Source of the DNA: Leptasterias polaris | Lineage: Eukaryota > Echinodermata > Asteroidea > Forcipulatida > Asteriidae | NCBI GenBank assembly: GCA_037783415.1 | Contig: JAZGTN010000121.1 | Coordinates: 434,001-498,000, forward strand | Direction: 5' to 3' | Length of the DNA: 64,000 bases | In this document: piece after piece, positions 11,201 to 20,436 of the stretch | Numbering within the stretch: position 1 is the first letter of the stretch | How the letters are laid out: each line of letters opens with the position of its first letter | Notes under the pieces: generated by a model | Databases searched by the model: none | What the model was told of the DNA's origin: nothing | The model's input: the letters and a program-made list of their open reading frames with translations, nothing else | Made by a program: the position numbers and the translations under genes

Positions 11201-13328
11201 GACCTAAATGTCTTAAGATGGTACCTCAGACAGCCAAGATTGCTCGCATCTTCTGTGTCTTCCTCATAGGTATATATGACAATAAATAATAACAGATAGT
11301 TCTCATAAACTGTTAATTTAAAGGCATCTTCAATCGCTCATTATTGTAACAAGAGGTATGCAGATCTATGTTTGAATTATTAGACCCAAAGCTGCAGCAG
11401 AGGGACCATCTTAAGGGAATGCAACTTTTTATTTCAAAACATTAAGTAATAAACCACAAGGGAAACTGACTGATTAAATTTTAATAAGTTTTGGGTTGAA
11501 AAAAAAAGAGTATAGCGGGATTTGAACCTTTCATTTCCTGAAATATTTCTTATTCATTAACGGAGTGACTTGTTTCTAGATGACAAAGTGTATCATTACC
11601 TCAATACTAAAAAAGACTCAACACTCCGCCATTTAGCTTAGTATACTCTCAAAAACTGCTTACTTTTGTTAACTGATCTTAATCCGTATTTAGGGAGGGA
11701 CCTGTTTCTGGAAGACACGGTGCGTCAGTATCTTAACCCACTACTAAGACTCTACACTCAGCCAGAGTACATGTATCTGAAACTTCTTGACTTTGATGCT
11801 CCTGTGCCTGGAGTAACATCCTTCTATGATCTGTAAGTTTTAGGCCAAGTCTCCATCTTATAGATTCATTCTAGATTTGCTCATCACAGAGCTATGATTG
11901 TCATGTATGATTAGGTGGAAAAACAAAAACCATTGACATGTCACATTGGATTTGAAGTCATGAATTTTCAAAATCTAGGACAGATGAATAAACTGCAAGA
12001 CTATTGAATGTATCTACTTGTTCTGTTGCCCATTGATGTGCTTTGTTCATTTTGGAATAATTTTGGTTTGAACTGAGAAAAATTAACTAGAGCCGGAGTT
12101 GAACCTGCGATCTCGGAATTAACATGCCTGTGCTCTACCAACTGAGCTATCTAGCCCTATTGTTGACTGTCCCCCTATTTTGCAATATCTTTCTTCGGGA
12201 GTGCCATTCGGAAGCCAATCAACCTGCTGTATAGCTAGGGATCACACCCAAGTTTACAATGCAACCTGGGAAGCGGCAGTGGGGGGATCACCTTCGTTTA
12301 GATATTTTTTGTGGGAAGGTCTGTCTTGGACAGAATGTTGTCAAATGCTGCCCTTATCAAGAAGTTTACACATAAAAACCTAAATAATAAGTCAAGTTTC
12401 TTTTACATTGAATTTTCAAAGTGCAAAGTTCTCTCGGTTCATAATTATTTTTATTTACACTGAATGTTTTTCTTAATCTTTCCTCGATATTCTTGTATTT
12501 TAACTGATCGGATTGACACTTCCAAGGTTTTTATATTTTGTTTCTGTGCAGCTTTATGGAGTTACTGATGCAATATGAAGCCGTGTCATTTGGAGATGCA
12601 CTATTTGCTCATTACATACATGTACTACTCCCACTACAGCAAAGATTCAGCCTAGGGATACGTAAGGGTCTATGGAGTGAGCATGCTGCTGTACTGCACT
12701 CTCTGGGTCTACCAATATCACAGGTAATTCTTATCTCATCAAATTGTACAACATTTGACATAAAAACAACTATTTGTTTTATTTTAGAAATTTTCCTGAG
12801 CATTTATTGACATCCTTACATTGACATCCGCTCTTCAAATAGATTAGAATAGGAGCTTTTAAATAACACCTAATTAAGGCCTATAAGGTGAGTATTTCTC
12901 AACATATGGAATGTTTAAGACATCACATCCTATCAATGTCAAGGCTGATGTTTCAGTTCTCTTCACTTTTAAAGCCATTTCACTATTTTCGAGAAGTGCC
13001 CGATTTTTGCAAGGGGCGTCACATTTGAAAGTCAATGCAGCTTAGGTAACATCCAACATAACTTGTTTGTCTTCCATTTAATCTTGCAGCTCATCTTGCC
13101 GATAGAGAACTTTCTTCATCCGCAAGAAACCAACACGGATCTTCTCAGCACCGGTACATGAGCTCTTTAATCAGTGGTGTGATCAAACAAACATGGTCCC
13201 CAATCATGTACCTTGTGGCACTACATCATCTCAATGTATTCCTCTTCAGCCAAACCGGTTCAGACCAGATTGAAGCAGTTCGAACCAGATTGAGGTTACT
13301 CAGGCTTGTGATGGCCTGCAAAGATCAG
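2038..13328 (+). CDS. RPAP1: RPAP1, RNA polymerase II-associated protein 1 (C-terminal two-thirds, 14 exons)
   Basis: RPAP1 is a conserved factor linked to RNA polymerase II assembly and nuclear import and to Mediator-dependent transcription. Exons in order are 2038-2242, 3301-~3480, 4292-4492, 5061-5280, 5982-6091, 6851-7046, 8067-8216, 8419-8561, 8755-8961, 9918-10043, 11106-11269, 11694-11832, 12552-12723 and 13090-13328. Except around exon 2, each junction is GT-AG and keeps the frame. Conserved stretches recalled from vertebrate RPAP1 include LLPRLCYILEV, AAMKLIHVL..GRN, WSHVSGLQSPVE, LPSIRN, WRPKCLKMVP, YEAVSFGDALF and LPLQQRFS. The N-terminal exons lie outside the window. Oddities are the duplicate at 1-1391, an uncertain join between exons 2 and 3, a one-base frameshift in exon 14 and no terminal exon found. 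Confidence 0.93.
3301..3480 (+). CDS. RPAP1: RPAP1 exon 2 (3' end uncertain)
   Basis: Acceptor ttaatttcag ends at 3300. Encodes YPVVAAMKLIHVL and GRNVTASLV, matching the conserved AMKLLRVL..GRN segment. A strong donor (gtaagt) lies at 3399, but reading through it continues to resemble the family (SLLMKFIPLLV). Neither end gives the two-base remainder exon 3 needs, so either the true donor is not visible or a small exon is missing from this assembly. The open frame stops after 3564. Confidence 0.75.
4292..4492 (+). CDS. RPAP1: RPAP1 exon 3
   Basis: Acceptor ttcaacag ends at 4291, donor gtgagt at 4493. Encodes ELYPLLMQQL, corresponding to the vertebrate ELYPVLM, then a helical region. It leaves two bases (ag), completed by the first base of exon 4 to give Ser. 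Confidence 0.9.
4570..5137 (+). repeat. Four-unit tandem repeat spanning the exon-4 acceptor
   Basis: Units start near 4570, 4719, 4861 and 5001 (spacing 149, 142 and 140). Each holds an intronic part (agtatgatagggtgtggtca), a pyrimidine-rich stretch ending in AG, and then a degenerate copy of the first ~60 bases of exon 4. Only the last unit leads into the full exon. The three decoys lack a 3-base segment and so would shift the frame if spliced. Confidence 0.85.
5061..5280 (+). CDS. RPAP1: RPAP1 exon 4
   Basis: Acceptor ttcctag ends at 5060, donor gtaagatt at 5281. Encodes ISWSHVSGLQSPVE (vertebrate counterpart TWTQVSGLQPLVE) and ends with YDKYTQQ, matching the YYQAWSQQ end of the same segment. 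It starts with one base completing Ser and ends in phase 0. The start of this exon is also the 3' part of the tandem repeat. Confidence 0.92.
5520..5815 (-). mobile_element. tRNA-derived SINE with conserved central domain
   Basis: On the minus strand a tRNA-like head carries an A-box-like TAGCCTAGCCGG and a B-box-like GGTTTTGAGACC. The body contains the motif around ttacgtgcattcacaacaca and ttacgtcccatccgaagg, a type of central domain I recall from SINEs of several animal phyla. A truncated copy lies at about 1215-1391. Confidence 0.6.
5982..6091 (+). CDS. RPAP1: RPAP1 exon 5
   Basis: Acceptor ttaacatag ends at 5981, donor gtaagac at 6092. The 110-base exon encodes CLQTIERLVDTSLVPFM and similar helical sequence, in the position of the vertebrate LQDMQRLSEELLLPLL segment. 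It ends with two bases completed by exon 6. Confidence 0.85.
6092..6850. other. RPAP1 intron 5, no further feature seen
   Basis: AT-rich intronic sequence. I recognise no repeat or exon in it. Confidence 0.6.
6851..7046 (+). CDS. RPAP1: RPAP1 exon 6
   Basis: Acceptor tcacctcag ends at 6850, donor gtatgg at 7047. Encodes CGLAIGLLRLVHILLKIDKG, matching the helical LTALLSLLNTLAQIHKG segment of vertebrate RPAP1. Phase 0 at its end. Confidence 0.9.
7047..8066. other. RPAP1 intron 6, no further feature seen
   Basis: About 1.0 kb of AT-rich intron. Short open frames on both strands show no conserved content and no splice-phase support. Confidence 0.55.
8067..8216 (+). CDS. RPAP1: RPAP1 exon 7
   Basis: Acceptor gtttgttgcag ends at 8066, donor gtaagaa at 8217. 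Its 50 codons encode a helical region ending ALYYLLRLYHGVV, corresponding to the vertebrate region around LALALAQKAA. Both ends are phase 0. Confidence 0.85.
8419..8561 (+). CDS. RPAP1: RPAP1 exon 8
   Basis: Acceptor taatcttcag ends at 8418, donor gtgagta at 8562. Encodes VYHSAALTLFARLQPGDEYY, aligning with ALYHGMALALLSRLLPGSEYL. It ends with two bases (gc) completed as Ala by exon 9. Confidence 0.92.
8755..8961 (+). CDS. RPAP1: RPAP1 exon 9
   Basis: Acceptor catttcag ends at 8754, donor gtaagtc at 8962. Encodes a polar linker and then HLPSIRNLYMVFF, the conserved LPSIRNCY motif region of the family. Confidence 0.93.
9015..9665. repeat. Minisatellite in RPAP1 intron 9
   Basis: About a dozen imperfect units of roughly 43-60 bases built on the pattern gtgaatgaataacttgtttt followed by ctatcaattttgtttataac. 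Units differ by small changes, giving short open frames on both strands that are repeat artefacts. Confidence 0.9.
9918..10043 (+). CDS. RPAP1: RPAP1 exon 10
   Basis: Acceptor ggtactcag ends at 9917, donor gtaagta at 10044. Encodes VDWMFLPLLHLHTEAQKA, matching the vertebrate TDWPFLPLIRLYHRA. It starts with the third base of a Lys codon and ends with two bases of Ala. Confidence 0.93.
10455..10550 (-). mobile_element. tRNA-like SINE head
   Basis: Minus-strand tRNA-like sequence: A-box-like tggtctagtggtaacat and B-box-like gtgggtttgaatcccaccc. It closely resembles the minus-strand tRNA-like piece at 2868-2940. No body was delimited. Its SINE nature is inferred from dispersal; it lacks a clean tRNA fold. 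Confidence 0.5.
10722..10979 (+). pseudogene. THAP-type zinc-finger fragment (decayed)
   Basis: Starts with an ATG and resembles the first half of a THAP DNA-binding domain: MVKRCSYPNC gives the first zinc pair (C5, C10), followed by VYFWPFPKP and RWVSAC. After about residue 46 the family pattern continues in another frame (CGGPNAHL), pointing to a frameshift. The second zinc pair (CxxH) is not found. It lies inside RPAP1 intron 10, in the same orientation. It is most likely the remnant of a THAP-bearing transposon or retrocopy. Another broken THAP domain is at 18325-18561. Confidence 0.6.
11106..11269 (+). CDS. RPAP1: RPAP1 exon 11
   Basis: Acceptor tttttgatag ends at 11105, donor gtatata at 11270. 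Encodes LRWIFMVETWRPKCLKMVP and ARIFCVFLI, matching the strongly conserved LQWVLVLESWRPQAL and ARLMCVFLV. Confidence 0.95.
11694..11832 (+). CDS. RPAP1: RPAP1 exon 12
   Basis: Acceptor ccgtatttag ends at 11693, donor gtaagtt at 11833. Encodes RDLFLEDTVRQYLNPLL and PVPGVTSFYDL, corresponding to SELF...VQHLVAALL and LPGLTSFPDLY. Phases match both neighbours. Confidence 0.92.
12060..12290 (-). mobile_element. tRNA-derived SINE
   Basis: Minus-strand tRNA-like head with agctcagttggtagagcac (A box) and aggttcaactccggct (B box), followed by a body including the cccctattttgcaatatctt segment. Related copies lie near 15540-15700 and 15710-15875 and share the body, which supports a SINE family over single tRNA genes. 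Confidence 0.65.
12552..12723 (+). CDS. RPAP1: RPAP1 exon 13
   Basis: Acceptor tttctgtgcag ends at 12551, donor gtaattc at 12724. Encodes YEAVSFGDALFAHY, HVLLPLQQRFSLGI and LHSLGLPISQ. This is the best-conserved block seen here, next to vertebrate FEAVSFGDHLF, VLLPLQRRFSV and LRALSLPLTQ. Confidence 0.96.
12724..13089. other. RPAP1 intron 13, nothing else seen
   Basis: AT-rich intron of 366 bases with no recognisable repeat. Confidence 0.6.
13090..13328 (+). CDS. RPAP1: RPAP1 exon 14 with one-base frameshift
   Basis: Acceptor aatcttgcag ends at 13089, donor gtaggtag at 13329. The first part encodes LILPIENFLHPQE and the second WSPIMYLVALHHLNVFLFSQ, both conserved in RPAP1 (vertebrate [20 protein letters not shown]). 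The two halves are in different frames; one base appears to be missing around 13144-13148, and without it the first frame meets a stop at 13162. The break may be a sequencing error, an allele or real decay. The expected terminal exon (region ending near QLPP.RQ in vertebrates) was not found downstream. Confidence 0.88.
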
Positions 13329-14150
13329 GTAGGTAGATATTAGTGTGAAGATTGTAATGAGGATAAAGTGCAAAAGATGTTATCCAGTCGGATGGCAGCG
13401 TTTCTCTGGCTTGCTCATAGTCAACACTTTTTGGCAATTGCAGGAACTGAAATATTTAAAGTGGGGTAGAGAGGTATACAGTATAATTCTCAATGCACTC
13501 TAACAAAAATGTCACAAGTTTCTTGTTAATCGGATTCATAGGTAGTGATGAATTATCAAGTTTATTTTTAACCAACTTACTTTCAAAGCTATGAATAGTT
13601 TAGCCCCAAGCTATCTTAAGTCATCCTAAGGTAGATTGCTGTTTCATTCACACTCACAAGTCAGTTTCATGGGTATGTTTACTAATAACTATTGAATGAA
13701 TGCATCCTTTGGTAGGTCCCGTGTTAATGGTATTTACTAGCCCCACTTGTTTGGCCAAGCTGAATCCTTGGCCACACGTGGGGGCCTATTTTTTGTGAAG
13801 CTAAAAAAAGCCTAAGCATTAAAAAATTCAAGGCGCATTCCCTACTGAGTACTGGCCAGTCGGCGGTTTAAACCAGCTATATGTGTTCTGCCTTGGGTGT
13901 TTTGGATGTTCAAAGAAATAACCTTTTAAAAAGATATTTCAATTAATAATTGATTGTGCGACTTACTCCGAGTTAGTTTCCTCAATGTGTACCGGGCGCA
14001 GCCATTTTGGAATGATCCATCATGCCAATCAAATTATGACGTCATCCGCCGGGATATTACGAGCATTATTGCCAGTACCTTCCATCCCTCTTTGCCATAA
14101 TATCAAGAAACTATTATAAGTATTAATGGTTTGGTGTTAGCATTTATCTT
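13329..14150. other. Region 3' of RPAP1 exon 14, no gene seen
   Basis: AT-rich; contains a small palindromic area near 13741-13800 (cccacttgttt / gccacacgtggggg). No exon with a consistent phase was found. Confidence 0.5.
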
Positions 14151-15110
14151 TGCAGAAGTGACAACTCTGGCAGCATGTTCATATGGCCCTCTCTCACCGT
14201 ACCTGCCACTTTGAGATTCCAGTGGTTATATACTTACTGGAGAACATGTCACCAACTGAGTACCTACAAAAGCACTGCATTGTTAAACATCACTCGACCA
14301 TGAACCGTTGGTCTTTCAGGAAAGTGAACAAAGACAATGACATGAAAAACAATATGAAGGTAACATGATAATAAACAGGTGCATTGCAATTCTGTATACT
14401 TAAGGTCTTGATTCAGAAAGTTAATAATGCAGAGGTGCATTTTGGTGACCCTGGCTGGAAAAATGTTTGAGGTGCAGTCATTGTTTACACATTTTTGCAA
14501 GCTCAGTTGTGGAAAACCAGAGAGCCCGGAGAAAACCCTTTTTTGCACCAATGCTTAATTGCCTTAGCTGTGAATCGACCCAGAGCCACAATGGTGAGAG
14601 GCGAGTGCTTCATGTTCTAGCCACCCATGCTATACTGTTTGTTTTTATAGTGCGTCTATGGGCCTGTCCATGGTAGAATTTGAGCATGTCAACAATGAGT
14701 AGATATTTTTGCTTAATTTAATCCCCAATTCAGCCGCCATTCAAACTTGGGTTGAGGGTATTCCTGTCAATCATGGTCCTGAAGAAGTTGGAGCAAAATA
14801 AAAAAAAGTTGGTTTCAACTAGCCTGCTCTATTCATCAGGAAACTAAATTATTTAGTGTCAATATTTATCTTTGCAGAAGTGACAACCCTGGCAGTATGT
14901 TTAGATGGCCCTCTCTCACCATGCCAGCCACTATGAGTTTCCCATTGATGTGTACCTACTGAAGAAAGTGTCACCAACCTAGTACCTAGTCCTACATTGT
15001 CAACAAACGTTGGCAGGCAATGTACAGTTATCGTTGATTATTCACTTTCAGCAAGGTGGGCAAAGACAATGACATGAAAATCAATATGAAGGTATTCCTG
15101 ATCATATACA
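14150..15110 (+). repeat. Tandemly duplicated ~210-bp segment
   Basis: Sequence from about 14150 to 14362 (tctttgcagaagtgacaact to gacatgaaaaacaatatgaag) recurs diverged at about 14870-15092. Both begin with an acceptor-like tttgcag. Part of each reads as an open segment such as FEIPVVIYLLENMSPTEY in the first and a related one in the second, but neither frame stays open. I do not recognise a protein; it could be an old exon pair or a repeat. Confidence 0.6.
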
Positions 15111-15539
15111 GATGCATTGCATTTCTTTATTTTAAAACTAACAATCTTGAATGGGAAAGGTCACAGTGCAGGGATTGAAAACGTGTTTAAGGTGTGGTCA
15201 TTGGATTTTGTGAGTTCAGTTTTGCCATGGTGACTGAGCTGTTCCAACCAAACCGTAACTGAGATATTGGCTCAGTTGAAGTTAAGTTTCAAGTTGTTGG
15301 ATTTTACAAACTTAAATAGATGTGTTTTCAATAGTGACTTAAAATTGGTCACACTGCTAGCACTCATTCTAGTGTGATAGGGAGGTCATTGTGGAGTTGG
15401 GGGCAGAACTAAAAAATGCACAAACTCTAAGGGTATAGAGTAGTGTACAGAGCTTGTCTTCACTCATTTGTTACTGTTTGATCACTTGCAGGATTAACCA
15501 CAGGTAAAAATTAATAAGAATTAAACAATTTAAGGGTTG

Positions 15540-15700
15540 AATAAAGAAAAATTGACTAGAGCAGGACTTGAACCTGTGACCTCAGGATTATGTGCCAGCG
15601 CTCTACCACTTGAGCAATCACACCCTAATGTTTGTGCCAGTCAGAAGCCATTCAACTGTTGACTGCCGTGTAGCCTGGGATCACAAGGGAAACTGACTCC
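15540..15700 (-). mobile_element. tRNA-derived SINE copy
   Basis: Minus-strand tRNA-like head (gctcaagtggtagagcgc; aggttcaagtcctgct) with a body holding gccattcaactgttgactg, shared with the copy at 12060-12290. Confidence 0.6.
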
Positions 15701-15709
15701 CTAAATTTT

Positions 15710-15875
15710 CAATAATTTAGGGTGAAACAAAGAAAAAATGACTAGAGCGGGGCTTGAACCTGCGACCTCAGGATTAACGTGCCAGGGTTCTACCAACTGA
15801 GCTATCTAGCCCTAATGTTAGTGGCCTCCCTATTTTGTCAATATCTTTGTTCAGGGGTGCCTTCAGTCAGAATTT
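15710..15875 (-). mobile_element. tRNA-derived SINE copy
   Basis: Minus-strand tRNA-like head (agctcagttggtagaaccc; gcaggttcaagccccgctct). It is preceded by the aatttagggtgaaacaaag leader and followed by the cctccctattttgtcaatat body, shared with the 12060 copy. Confidence 0.65.
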
Positions 15876-15898
15876 AAAAAGCGGAAATGACAGATAAA

Positions 15899-16432
15899 CT
15901 AAAAATAAAACAAAATACAATGACATTTTGTTGGGAAAAACTTAATGGGTCCATTGGGGTCTGTTAATGTCTTTATAATGTCTTTATTATCAAAACTTTT
16001 ATACAATGTGTTTGTTTTCTCGGTTACTGGACGGATGATACTGTCAACCAAGAGGGTCTGGTTGACAAGGAGAATGTGTAAGATGCGGATGGAATTTCTC
16101 CTGTGCATGCTGTTCTTCTTTTGTTTCGAGTGGTGTCCTCGGTCAATGATGATACAACAAAGGTGTCCCCAGATCTCCATGTCCCTCCTGCATGTTCTTT
16201 CATCTGTTGTCCCAAACCCAATGTCCCTTCTACGTAAGTCAGGTGACCTTGACCTCTTGAGCCTCGACCCTTGCTTGGGCTCGCAGAGGACAAGCTTGCT
16301 GCCTGGGAAGTTCAAGGTGGCGATAGCAATGCCTTGCTGTAGCTTATAAGAAGACTGTATGATTTCTGTCAAGTATGAAATAATTGCCTTTAGCTGACAA
16401 GACCATGTGTGGGTTGATTTAATGAATGTCAA
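15899..16432 (-). other. Unrecognised 177-codon open frame
   Basis: A long uninterrupted minus-strand frame, with a 134-codon frame on the plus strand across much of the same DNA. The minus product is basic in its middle and rich in Ile near the C-terminus; I recognise no family. No splice sites or other signals clearly favour one strand. It may be the coding remnant of a repeat. Treat as unproven. Confidence 0.2.
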
Positions 16433-16435
16433 ATC

Positions 16436-18000
16436 AACTCACTGTTGAAATTCGTCCTGCATGTTAGCTGATAAAAACATGTGTTGATCGATTTTGTGGA
16501 TGTATCAGCAACTTGCTGTTGAAGTACACCCTGCTTAGTACATACGTTGATTAATATGTTGAACGTAACATCACCGTCAATTTTCAACATTGAGTTTTTA
16601 ACTTTTTGTAGTATATATGTCTTTTTATAAAGTGGATCTTATGCATTGACGTCATCTAGTTGTAATCTTTGAAGATACAACATGAATCAATGGAAACACA
16701 TGGCTAGTATGACCAGCACACAGCATGTGCTAATTTTCCCCTTGCACGGTCAGCCGTTTGCATGTAGAGCCTCGAATTGGGGACAGCAGTGGATAGAAGT
16801 ATTACACAACTCTGTATATTCATGGTTATGTAATGACACTTTAATTCGTACAATACAAATGAAGCATGAAGTCAAGGCTCTACACGCATATGGCAGATCC
16901 GTGCAAGTAGCGAATAGTCAAACCCAGTCGCAATCTTTAAAGATAAATTATGAGAAAATTGACACACATGTTAGTATGGCCAAGACACAGGATGGGCCAA
17001 TGAGCAACCTTCATTAATTGACCTGTATAGAGGGCGCCCCACAACAATGACGTATGTGCGAATTAGTAAGGTATATAGACGTTTTTCATGCTGACATCAT
17101 CTTTGTCAAGTCCCCATGTGCAATATTAATAATGCATACGTATTTAAATCTGTACAAACTTCGACCAGACTATTTGCCCATCCAGCATCACTTTGGTTAC
17201 ACTTAATATTATTTAAATAGGAGTTTTACAAGATGAATGCCCAAAGTATCAACCACTCACAATGGAGGTTTTTATCAGAAAGTCTCATATTCTTCTGTAA
17301 CATTGCTGCCTTTACTTTGTTTCTGAAGAGATAACTGCAAACTGGCTCATAATATGCCTTTCAAATATACCAGAAAATTATTATTCTTTATTCAAAGTAT
17401 TTGAAGGAGGAGCAGTGGAAGTGTACTATGTAATAAAAGAAAAGCACAAGATTTTAAGCAAACTTATTTTTCTTGAGATAAAGCTACAATATCCCCTCAT
17501 TTCATTGTAATCTATATAAGACGAACGTCTTGTTTTACCTTCCAGTTTCTTAAAAAATAATTATAAGAAATTACTGATACATTTTATTTTGTGCTGAACA
17601 CCCAAACTAAAAATGTTGACTCTGTATCTTTTAAGAACTGAGTAGGTATACAGCTAACAACCTTGTGAAGTAAAAAAATAAAATAAACCATGTTTCAAAT
17701 AAATTAGAGTCCCTCAACCAACACATTCACCTCAAAGAAGATTAGGCTCGCATTGTTGTAACCCATAAACCTACTCGGTTCTTCTCAAACCATACAAAGT
17801 TTCAAAGCGTTTTTGTATGTAGTGATTAAATTCTATTGAAATATGAGGGTTTTTGCTCAAAATTTAATTTATTTTAGCTTCACATTGATTGTTGAATTTA
17901 TCTTGTAGTTTACTAAGAAAATAAAATGTTTGAGTCAGTTCAATGAACGTGTCTCAGGATTCCTATTTCGAGGCTCATATCCCACCCTGAACTATTTTAT
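16436..18000. other. Intergenic, AT-rich, little recognised
   Basis: Contains an imperfect ~95-base direct repeat near 16391-16545 (gctgataa..catgtgttgat) and, at 17151-17270, one member of a repeat pair whose other copy is at 22448-22560. No gene seen. Confidence 0.45.
17151..17270 (+). repeat. Dispersed repeat, copy A
   Basis: About 120 bases (atttaaatctgtacaaactt through tgcccaaagtatcaacca) closely match 22448-22560. The copies lie on either side of the 18001-22088 inverted-repeat unit, in the same orientation. Confidence 0.8.
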
Positions 18001-18019
18001 AGATCAACTTGAACGAAAT
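18001..18019 (+). repeat. Left terminal inverted repeat
   Basis: Exact inverse of 22070-22088. Flanking bases (tattttat to the left, ttaagctt to the right of the partner) do not form a duplication. Confidence 0.8.
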
Positions 18020-18324
18020 CACAAAAACAAATTTGACCCTTTATATTTGTTTATTATGTGTTTAGTTATTATTTGGTGGTAAGTTTGAAATTTTCTTCGC
18101 TGAAATTTTGCTGAAATTTGATCGGAAAAACTAGCACCCTCTTCTTCGATTTTTTCACTGGTGTTATTTTTTGCCGTTGGCGGCTCCCTTGCATGATACG
18201 TCATACTGCGGAGTGAGTGAATATTGTTTATGTTCGTCTGTATGCATTTACCATTTGTCTTGTTTGGGTCGCAACACATTCCTGATTTTGTCAAGCTTTT
18301 TATCAACGTGTGAAAGTTTTTATC

Positions 18325-18561
18325 ATGCCTAGCTCATGTGCCGTCGGCGGATGCACCAGAAACAGCAAAAACAATCCGGAGGTTCGTTATGTTTATTTTC
18401 CGAGGAATCTGGCGATCTCAAAAGAGTGGGTGAAATTTGTAAAAAACACTTGAAAGAATTTCACGTTGTTGAAATGGGCCATGATTTGTTCAGCACTCTT
18501 CACGGAAGACTGCAGAGAATTGTCCAGTCAAATGATGGCAAACATGAGTTTACAGTCTTAA
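18325..18561 (+). pseudogene. THAP zinc-finger domain, broken
   Basis: Begins ATG with MPSSCAVGGC (first zinc Cys pair at residues 5 and 10), then YVYFPRNLAISKEWVKFVKN, the usual THAP pattern with its central Trp. A TGA at 18451 interrupts the frame. After it the same frame continues with MICSALFTEDC, the position of the second zinc pair, where the expected His of C-x2-H reads Leu. The stop and the lost His make it non-functional as a THAP domain. It ends at 18559-18561 (TAA). It faces the P2X7-type gene within the inverted-repeat unit. Confidence 0.75.
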
Positions 18562-19724
18562 ATCAGTTGACGCAGGGCTCGGTGCCAAACGGGGCTGCAA
18601 GATTGACAAATTTGTAATTTTTCAGAAATAGTTGGTATCTATTTACACATTTTTGAAAGGGGTGATATTTCGAGAGGCATTTATTATGTAAGCAAATTCA
18701 AACTGGAATTAAGGAGGAAGAGAATGGGGTAATAAATTAATTTGTTGCTGAATAACATGAATAATAATACAGGTTTCATTTATTTCTGTTTTTGACAATT
18801 TATTTGCCTTATCTTGGAACAAGTTGATTCCTGTCCACTCTTTATATACATTTTTAAACAATGATAATACACAAATATATGTATTTTTATAAGTTACACA
18901 CTTTCTACAAATGTGTTATCTTTTACTTGGAGTATTCAGTTTTTGGCAAGTGAAAATACATGTACACCTGGCCACTTTCTGCAAGGGAGATTCTTTGCTG
19001 ATACATATGTCAAGAAAAAATAAAAAATAAAAACTGCCAACTGCACAAAATAATTAGGATTTTTTTCCATTGCTTGTACATGTATACACCAACTACCTGC
19101 CAGTAATTGAACTGTGGGGGCTCTTTAATGTCAGGTCAAATGGTCTTATTTGCAACAATGAAGACCCTGGGTACAAAATAATTCAAACTGAAAATTACAA
19201 TGTATGAGAAAAGGGAAGTTGAAATTGGTGTGATTTGAGGTTCTAAGTGAAGATGGTAAGAAACAGTAGGGCCTACATGAAGTCTGCAGTGTAACCTTCA
19301 TAGTAAAACAATAAAGTGGCAAGTTTTATTCAAGTATGTATTTTCTGTATTACTCTATTATTACATTTAAAAAAAGGCTTTTATCATTTTGTTTTAAACC
19401 CAACTGCTAATGACAAACATTTAATGCTGTTTATTAAACAAAATATTAGGGTTGTTTGTTGGTTTGCATATTCACATTCAAACATGTGCACTTAAACAGG
19501 TAAACCAGAGTGGTTAATTTTGTCACAAAAACCATTGCTGCAAAAATTTAAATTAAAATAAAACAAAAAGCACTTGAGAAAAGAATGTTGATGGCCATAT
19601 CCCATCTTGCAAAATCATGTTACATTATTTCTTACATAAAAAATACCATTAAAAATGTATTATTAAAACTGATTCCCCCCCCCCCCCCCCCTTCAACATG
19701 ACAGACCATTGTATACAATTTGGC
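18562..19724. other. Non-coding interior of inverted-repeat unit
   Basis: AT-rich; ends in a C homopolymer of about 17 bases (19675-19691). I found no transposase-like frame. Confidence 0.5.
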
Positions 19725-19875
19725 CTAGTCCTGTGGTGGATATAAAAATCCCTTATACTGTCCATTAGGTTTTGGGTAGGTCCTACGGATTGCCTCCATA
19801 ACACAGGAGGGTAGAGGTACTCGATTGAAACGCCCAAGATAACCCCAGCACCACCTCACAACTTGTCGATATTTT
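19725..19875 (-). CDS. P2X7-type domain, last exon
   Basis: Minus-strand acceptor ctttacag (complement of 19876-19883). Encodes YRQVVRWCWGYLGRFNRV, LPSCVMEAIRRTYP and GQYKGFLYP before TAG at 19725. This is the most conserved part of the domain and is uninterrupted. Confidence 0.82.
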
Positions 19876-20217
19876 CTGTAAAGAAAAAAGAGAGAATGCA
19901 GACCATTGTAGATTGACAATGAATGACAAAGTTTTCAAGTCTTGTTGAAATGGATGTTTTTATTGGGTTTATCTTGTTTTCATGAGAGCATTCATTGATA
20001 TTCCTTGGGATTGAGCCAACTTTATACCAATACAACATTTTCAGTGACTCAAATTTCTAGCCAGTGTTTTCAACAACCATCCCCACACCAATAAATTATC
20101 CGGTGGCCTCACAGACACCACAACTTGGAAGTTTAGAAAACATCTATCAAGTCTTACAAGTACCTGTATATAATGCCCATACTTACTGGTAAATTGTACC
20201 TTCAACTGCATCTCTAC

Positions 20218-20436
20218 CATAGTAAGCTCAGTACTGAAGGTAAGCAGACTGCAAGTACACCTGGGTGGAGGCAGACTGCTTCAAACCAATTGTGGGTGGA
20301 AATACATTGGTTTGGGTCATCCATGTCAATGTTTAGTTGTAGCATCATGCTTTCTGTTTTTGCGACTTCCTTGCAGCAGATGCAATTCACCAGCAATGGC
20401 AGCAATGGCTGAACAACACAGTTTCCAAACGAACAC
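20218..20436 (-). pseudogene. P2X7-type domain, middle exon (broken end)
   Basis: Acceptor ttaacag and donor gtagag are both present. Contains the zinc-binding pattern CxFGNC, ICCKE and CISTHNWFEAVCLHPGVL. After that the family pattern (AY..Y...YG) resumes in another frame and with a stop, so one indel and one nonsense change are needed to explain it. Confidence 0.75.

Noticed and set aside
15899..16432. 177-codon minus-strand frame as a host gene
   Set aside because: No family, no splice or start context, and a competing plus-strand frame; listed only at low confidence.
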